From contig VIKE01000046.1 of the NCBI GenBank assembly GCA_008080565.1, forward strand, positions 1 through 35,898: a DNA stretch of 35,898 nt. Direction: 5' to 3'. The notes beneath the pieces were generated by a model that was given only the letters and a program-made list of their open reading frames with translations, did no database searches and had not been told where the DNA came from. Positions within the stretch are counted from its first letter, which is position 1; the number at the start of each line of letters is the position of its first letter. Shown one piece after another: positions 31,912 through 35,898 of this stretch. Source of the DNA: Rhodocyclaceae bacterium. GTDB taxonomy: Bacteria; Pseudomonadota; Gammaproteobacteria; Burkholderiales; Rhodocyclaceae. Both the position numbers and the translations under genes were made by a program.

Positions 31912-32244
31912 GTGAGTAATGCAGTTTCTCAAGGGGCATCAGTCCCCCTTGTTGCCGCGCTTCACCCGGGCACGCAAGTGCTTTACCGGTGGGCAAAATG
32001 GCAAACCCAGCACGCTTGTATGAGAGCTTTCCGGACAGGTGTATTCCGCAAGGGAGACATTCGTCTGGTGGTTTATCAATACGGTCGTTTCCTTTGCTGT
32101 TTACTGAAATTGGCGGATACAAAGCCGAAGATCAGGGACTTCAGGGAATGGCGAGAATCTTTCGCTACCGTAAAGGGCAAGCTGGTCAAACGTGGTTGGG
32201 CGCTGGTATCCGACAGCGAGGAGGTGAGTCATGCTACTCACTGA
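31912..32244 (+). CDS. Hypothetical protein
   Basis: The protein has 110 residues from the GTG at 31912, preceded by CGAGG; an upstream start at 31882 lacks a site. It is soluble and basic, with no signal peptide. Trp/Arg-rich segments (VLYRWAKWQTQHACMRAFR, VVYQYGRFLCCLLK, REWRESF) suggest a small nucleic-acid or protein-binding domain, but no family is recognised. It overlaps the next gene by 14 bases. Confidence 0.6.
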   Translation: MSNAVSQGASVPLVAALHPGTQVLYRWAKWQTQHACMRAFRTGVFRKGDIRLVVYQYGRFLCCLLKLADTKPKIRDFREWRESFATVKGKLVKRGWALVSDSEEVSHATH

Positions 32245-32908
32245 CTTTGATCTGTTCGGCCATCCGGTTGCTTCGCCGCAATCAGTAACATCTACTCCAG
32301 TTCGTCGTCGCGTTGTCTCGCAAGCTGTCAAGCGTGCGAAGCTCGCTCGTCATCTTGAAAAATCCAATAATCTCGTGCTTTTCGACGAGCTGCTGGACTA
32401 CCTCAAGGCTCCTCTACTCAAGCACAATGTTGATCTCGACGCTACGTATGCGTCCGATGTCGGCACGGTAGAGGTCATCGAAGTTGATGAAGACGGTGAG
32501 TTGCGTACGCAAGAAGCCGATGATGCGGTTGTCATTCCGTATGAAGCATGGGGGAATGACTGGGTTACTGACTCGAATGGGCTTACCTGGTCGAAGGAAG
32601 GTCTGTTGTTCACGCAGGTGCGTCTCTTCTGGCGTTCTATGGAAGAACTTGCACTGAACAACAACGAACAGGAAAAGTGGTCCGTTCTCCGCTGGATTTT
32701 CCGTCCGGCGATCTGGAAGCATTACGTGTTCGACAAGAGCATCGGCAAAAGCCATTGCCTTGAAGTGCATGAGCGTGACGAAACCTTTTCTTTCCATAAC
32801 TGCTGCATCGCAGCTCGAGTGGACGGAGATGTGGTTCGAGAAGGTGTCCGCAGGAATATCCCTGTGGAGGTTGTCAAGGCCGTCGAAAGAGTTTGTACCT
32901 TCGATTGA
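32231..32908 (+). CDS. Hypothetical protein
   Basis: The protein has 225 residues; the ATG follows GAGGTGAGTC inside the end of the previous gene. The N-terminal 50 residues are basic (RRRVVSQAVKRAKLARHLEK). The middle is acidic (VEVIEVDEDGELRTQEADD). The C-terminal half has aromatic-rich stretches (AWGNDWVTDSNGLTW, WSVLRWIFRPAIWKHYVF) and two adjacent cysteines. No family is recognised. It is followed by hairpins and the AAA+ ATPase gene. Confidence 0.6.
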   Translation: MLLTDFDLFGHPVASPQSVTSTPVRRRVVSQAVKRAKLARHLEKSNNLVLFDELLDYLKAPLLKHNVDLDATYASDVGTVEVIEVDEDGELRTQEADDAVVIPYEAWGNDWVTDSNGLTWSKEGLLFTQVRLFWRSMEELALNNNEQEKWSVLRWIFRPAIWKHYVFDKSIGKSHCLEVHERDETFSFHNCCIAARVDGDVVREGVRRNIPVEVVKAVERVCTFD

Positions 32909-32920
32909 TGGCTCCCGCTA

Positions 32921-32954
32921 GGGGTACACCCCTAACGGGGCATGTGCCCCTTTT
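32921..32954 (+). promoter_or_regulatory. Overlapping GC hairpins before the AAA+ gene (possible attenuator)
   Basis: Three stems compete: GGGGT/ACCCC (32921-32932), CCCC/GGGG (32929-32940) and GGGGCA/TGCCCC (32937-32950), the last followed by four T. AACGGGGCATGTG (32934-32946) is 12 of 13 identical to AACGGGGCTTGTG at 31872-31884 upstream of the 31912 gene. Both sit before start codons, suggesting a shared regulatory element. Confidence 0.45.
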
Positions 32955-32981
32955 ACTTTGCCTTTGTGAAAGGAAAGCACC

Positions 32982-34121
32982 ATGTTTGATTTGTCTGCAA
33001 TTCTTGTATCTGTGACCTACAGCCTCTGTGAAGTGTTCGGACTTGATCCGATCGAGGTTGATCCAAGTATCACCGTGGAAGGGTATGTAATTCCTGACCC
33101 AGCCACTCTCTCTGACCCGGTTGCTGCTGCTTACGCGGCGTATTTGCGCTCCGCGGTTCCGCCGATCGATCCCAACTATCAGTTCCGCAAGGATCTGGTA
33201 CGCGACATTCGTTATTGGTGGCTGACGGGGGAGGGTGATGTTCTCCTGCTGTGGGGTCCGACTGGCTCTGGTAAGACCTCGGTTTTTGAACAATGGTGCG
33301 CTCATTTAGGCATCCCCTTGTTCATGGCCAAAGGTCATCGTCGCTTCGAGCCGATGGAAGCCTTCGGGCAATTCGTCGGTGGAGAGAATGGGACGACGCC
33401 GTGGGTAGATGGACCGGTGACGCTGGCGGCGCGTTATGGCTTGCCTTGCATCATCAATGAGTATGACCGCATTGCTGCGGACAGGACGATTGTGTTCAAC
33501 GACGTGTTTGAAGGTCGTTCGTTCCCTATCCCTGGCAAGTCAGGTGAAGTTGTAACACCCCAACCGGGCTTCCGCGTTGTCATCACGGCCAACACCAACC
33601 TGGTGGAGGATCTAAGTGGCAACTACGGCACTGCCAACACGCATGACATTTCGATTCTTGAACGGATTGTTGCCCTACACATCGGGTACCCGTCTGACGA
33701 TACGGAAGCGAAACTGTTGGTAAAGGAACTGGAGCAATTCAGTGACGATCTGCTGACCTACTGGTTCGACCAGGAGGGCATCAAGCTGGCCACGCCGAAC
33801 GGCATGAAGGAAGGATCCGCCATCAACCGCGGTGAGTTCATCTCTGGCCTCTTGGAAGTTGCACGGCGGATACGGGCACAATCGAAGGATGGTGGCAACA
33901 CCTCCGACGCCGCGCTCGAGCGCACGATGTCTACGCGGATTCTTCGCAAGTGGGCTCGTAATACGCTTGCTATGGCAGGCACTCCTGAGAAATTGGGTTT
34001 GTCGGCCTTGCACCTGTCGCTGAAGAAGTACCTCTCCAGCCTCGCAACGGAATCGACCCGTATCGCCCTCCATCAAGCGGTGGAGAGTGTCTTCGGTGTT
34101 GGTGAAGTAGTTAAGCCGTAA
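32982..34121 (+). CDS. MoxR/CbbQ-like AAA+ ATPase
   Basis: The protein has 379 residues, with GAAAGGAAAG before the ATG. An N-terminal segment of about 70 residues precedes the AAA+ core. It shows Walker A GPTGSGKT (92-99), the pore-region FVGGENGTTPWVDGPVTLAAR, Walker B IINEYD (158-162, asparagine where aspartate is usual) and sensor 1 VVITANTN (199-206). A helical lid follows, with conserved arginines. MoxR-type ATPases remodel or insert metals into partner proteins, often with a VWA protein, but none is seen here. It stands among unknown genes in one direction. Confidence 0.85.
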   Translation: MFDLSAILVSVTYSLCEVFGLDPIEVDPSITVEGYVIPDPATLSDPVAAAYAAYLRSAVPPIDPNYQFRKDLVRDIRYWWLTGEGDVLLLWGPTGSGKTSVFEQWCAHLGIPLFMAKGHRRFEPMEAFGQFVGGENGTTPWVDGPVTLAARYGLPCIINEYDRIAADRTIVFNDVFEGRSFPIPGKSGEVVTPQPGFRVVITANTNLVEDLSGNYGTANTHDISILERIVALHIGYPSDDTEAKLLVKELEQFSDDLLTYWFDQEGIKLATPNGMKEGSAINRGEFISGLLEVARRIRAQSKDGGNTSDAALERTMSTRILRKWARNTLAMAGTPEKLGLSALHLSLKKYLSSLATESTRIALHQAVESVFGVGEVVKP

Positions 34122-34131
34122 GGAGACTTCC

Positions 34132-34587
34132 ATGAGCACGAATAAGTTTGTGGGAGTTGCTTACTGGTCGGTGACCACCTCGGTTGCTGATTGGTTGGCC
34201 AGGGCTCTTGATGTCCTGAAGCCGGTGGAAAGGGCTGGGTTGGCGGTGCTTGGATATGACTGCCTACCTGGAGGGGATCAGTTGTCGGTTCAGTTTGGCG
34301 AAGAGCGTCATCAGATGCTGGTCGCCGACGGCAAGGGACGCGGAGTAGTGCGTTCTACAGAATCGGCTGCAATGTTTGTGGTCTGCCTGGTAGCTTTGAG
34401 AAAAGCCCTGGGCGACATCTCGGTTGTGACGGAATCGCAAGAGACCGTCCCGACACTACCTCGTCAGGCCTATCCGCTCTATGCGGGTACTTGGCTGCGC
34501 GTCCTCCCGGTCGCGCAAGAACTTGGGCTGGCTACTGGGGCGGACTTCACTGCTCGCCACAACGCTGTCCTTTCCAATATGTTCTGA
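34132..34587 (+). CDS. Hypothetical protein
   Basis: The protein has 151 residues and starts ten bases after the AAA+ stop with AAGGAG upstream. It is soluble, with an early SVADWLARALDVLKPVER helix, a strand-rich middle (VLGYDCLPGGDQLSVQFGEE) and a helix AMFVVCLVALRKALG. No family is recognised. Being next to the AAA+ gene, it may be a partner or substrate (inference). Confidence 0.6.
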   Translation: MSTNKFVGVAYWSVTTSVADWLARALDVLKPVERAGLAVLGYDCLPGGDQLSVQFGEERHQMLVADGKGRGVVRSTESAAMFVVCLVALRKALGDISVVTESQETVPTLPRQAYPLYAGTWLRVLPVAQELGLATGADFTARHNAVLSNMF

Positions 34588-34597
34588 GGAGAACGAG

Positions 34598-35473
34598 ATG
34601 ACTCATCTGATCGACAAACTTCTGGTTCTGGTCATCTTTGTGGCCGTCGCAACCGCCCTGTGGCACTTCTATCCGTACCGCCAGGTCCGGGAGAACAAAG
34701 GAAACCGAAAGGAATCCGTGCCGGAGTCTCAACCCGTTGTACAGCAGCAGATGGAACTTGCTCCGGTTTTTATGGGGCAGGAAGAGATAGTCGCGTCACC
34801 CCTGATCGTGCGTCATTTGACAGATAAGGCGACGTTACTTGTGCGTCACCGGACGACGAAGCAAGCCTGCACTGCACACCTGATCATCTGGTCGGGTGCT
34901 AAGCGCAAGAGCATATCGGACAGTTACTACGACCTCGGTGTTATCAAGGGTGTGGTGCCGAACGATGAAGTGATCGAAGAGTTCATGGCCATGGCCAAGG
35001 AACGAATCGTGGAACTGGCTCAGCTGGGCAAGCGGAAGCGGAAGGTTGCACAGGAAGCAAAGCAAGAAGAAGTAGCAGCAACACCTGCAGTAGCGGAATC
35101 GGCCCCGGTCGAAGCTGCCGTTGCGGTAACTGAACAGGTTGTGGAAACACCCCCGGTTGTAATGGAGGACACCCCGCCTGAATCGATCAAGCTCAAGCGG
35201 TTCCCTTCTGTGTATCGCGGCATCATCAAGGAAGTCGGGATGATGAAGCAGAACAAGGGCGAGCGAGAGTTCGAAACCTTCGGCGTGCTGTACGAAACGC
35301 AAGAAGGGATCGTCGAGGCAGTATTCGGCGCCAACCTCCGTACGGCCCTGCGCGACGCGAAAGCGGACGTAGGTGACCATGTGGAGATCCTGAAGATCGG
35401 TCGCAAGACCATCGAGAAAGGAAAGGCCCCGATGAATCTGTTTAAGGTCGCCAAGCTGTTAGCAACTGCGTAA
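34598..35473 (+). CDS. Membrane-anchored protein with an OB-like C-terminal domain related to relaxase/primase tails
   Basis: The protein has 291 residues from the ATG at 34598, preceded by GAGGAG; the longer frame overlaps the previous gene. It has an N-terminal transmembrane helix (about 7-22, LLVLVIFVAVATALWHF) and a polar region. A Lys/Glu/Ala/Val-rich linker (about 145-195) follows, then a C-terminal domain (about 205-285). The pattern YRGIIKEVG ... FETFGVLYET ... FGANLRTALRDA ... VGDHVEILKIG resembles the OB-like end domain of plasmid TraC/relaxase-type proteins, as I recall it. Such domains may bind DNA or transfer proteins. It is last in the group before a strong terminator. Confidence 0.6.
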   Translation: MTHLIDKLLVLVIFVAVATALWHFYPYRQVRENKGNRKESVPESQPVVQQQMELAPVFMGQEEIVASPLIVRHLTDKATLLVRHRTTKQACTAHLIIWSGAKRKSISDSYYDLGVIKGVVPNDEVIEEFMAMAKERIVELAQLGKRKRKVAQEAKQEEVAATPAVAESAPVEAAVAVTEQVVETPPVVMEDTPPESIKLKRFPSVYRGIIKEVGMMKQNKGEREFETFGVLYETQEGIVEAVFGANLRTALRDAKADVGDHVEILKIGRKTIEKGKAPMNLFKVAKLLATA

Positions 35474-35483
35474 CACCTTCTTA

Positions 35484-35527
35484 GTGGGAGTGAAAACCTT
35501 CGGGTTTTCGCTCTCCACCATTTTTTG
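35484..35527 (+). terminator. Strong rho-independent terminator
   Basis: A long stem (35484-35498 with 35503-35518) is capped by a TTCG tetraloop and followed by an A and T-run (35520-35526). It ends the gene group that finishes at 35473. Confidence 0.85.
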
Positions 35528-35531
35528 TTCA

Positions 35532-35741
35532 ATGGAGGTTCATCGAGCCCCTATCGAAGAAAAAAGCATCACCCCAGTTTTGCTCCGTTTGGAGTCAAGC
35601 CGCTGCCTTGGTCGGTTATCCGAGAGCTCTCTTACTCACGTTCATGTGAGTGAAATTGGGGTCGTTGTTGGGCCTCATAAACTTCAGAAATGCATACCTC
35701 CCATCCGTAGCATCGAGGATGCAATTCTGGAAACGCGGTAG
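35532..35741 (+). CDS. Possible small hypothetical protein
   Basis: The ORF has 69 codons starting right after the terminator, without a visible ribosome-binding site. The sequence is soluble, with plausible composition but no recognisable domain. The remainder to the window end (35742-35898) shows no gene I can support. Confidence 0.25.
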   Translation: MEVHRAPIEEKSITPVLLRLESSRCLGRLSESSLTHVHVSEIGVVVGPHKLQKCIPPIRSIEDAILETR

Positions 35742-35898
35742 CTGTCGTATCGCTACCTTCTCAACTTTACGCCCTCTCCGGTTGGCACCCACATTCCCGC
35801 GCTCATTGAGCCGGCCGGTGAGGAGCGTAGAAAAAAGGATGCCGATAGATAATAAATAGTGTCACTGCGGGTGTCCAAAAAACAAGCACTTAGAAAAT

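Noticed and set aside
35650..35859. 69-codon ORF at the right edge
   Set aside because: It overlaps the small ORF at 35532 in another frame, with no ribosome-binding site or recognisable domain.

Overview
The window looks like part of a large plasmid or megaplasmid from a betaproteobacterium-like Gram-negative host. The evidence for a plasmid is an iteron-bearing origin next to a Rep_3-type initiator, a KfrA-like gene, a ParA/ParB pair with palindromic parS-like sites, a second replication-type winged-helix protein, and a toxin-antitoxin pair. The host assignment is inference from gene style and the RdgC, RecG-like and KfrA content. I see no rRNA, tRNA, CRISPR array, insertion sequence or conjugation machinery.

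Layout. (1) 1-2040: a two-ORF operon resembling a split AcrVA2-like protein (tentative), then a RES-Xre toxin-antitoxin operon with its own promoter and repeated operator. (2) 2203-2649: a RidA-family protein carrying a lipoprotein signal. (3) 2809-9183, minus strand: a Wadjet/MksBEFG-like four-gene SMC defence operon. Its jetD is split by a -1 frameshift at a T-TTC-CCC run, and the missing C-terminus is intact in the next frame. (4) 9396-14529, plus strand: an accessory operon-like run of membrane, small soluble and envelope metallopeptidase genes (M48 and M23), ending against an HTH regulator with paired palindromic operators. (5) 15195-17777, minus strand: two secreted paralogues, a periplasmic retropepsin-like protease and a second membrane M48 peptidase. 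(6) 17914-18407: two small exported genes. (7) 18481-23969: a Whirly-like putative ssDNA-binding protein, a RecG-like helicase and RdgC, followed by a small membrane protein and a membrane-anchored Mrr-like protein that lacks the usual catalytic lysine.

(8) 23987-30300: the plasmid maintenance core. It holds an RHH-like gene, an iteron/inverted-repeat origin, rep, kfrA (sharing a CTAG stop with rep), a par promoter with nested inverted repeats, parA, parB and two parS-like palindromes. It ends in two hairpins, one of which looks like the terminator of a short antisense RNA. (9) 30331-35473: a second winged-helix replication-type gene, then unknown genes preceded by related GC-rich hairpins, a MoxR-like AAA+ ATPase and a membrane protein with an OB-like tail, closed by a strong terminator at 35484.

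How it works together (inference): Rep/iterons, the RHH-like protein, KfrA, ParAB-parS and RES-Xre keep the element in the cell. The Wadjet-like operon would attack competing small circular plasmids. The Whirly/RecG-like/RdgC group would serve replication-linked recombination, and the exported peptidases probably act on the envelope. The points most worth checking are the split jetD, the Whirly-like/RecG-like/RdgC group, the parS and iteron sites, and the candidate antisense RNA.
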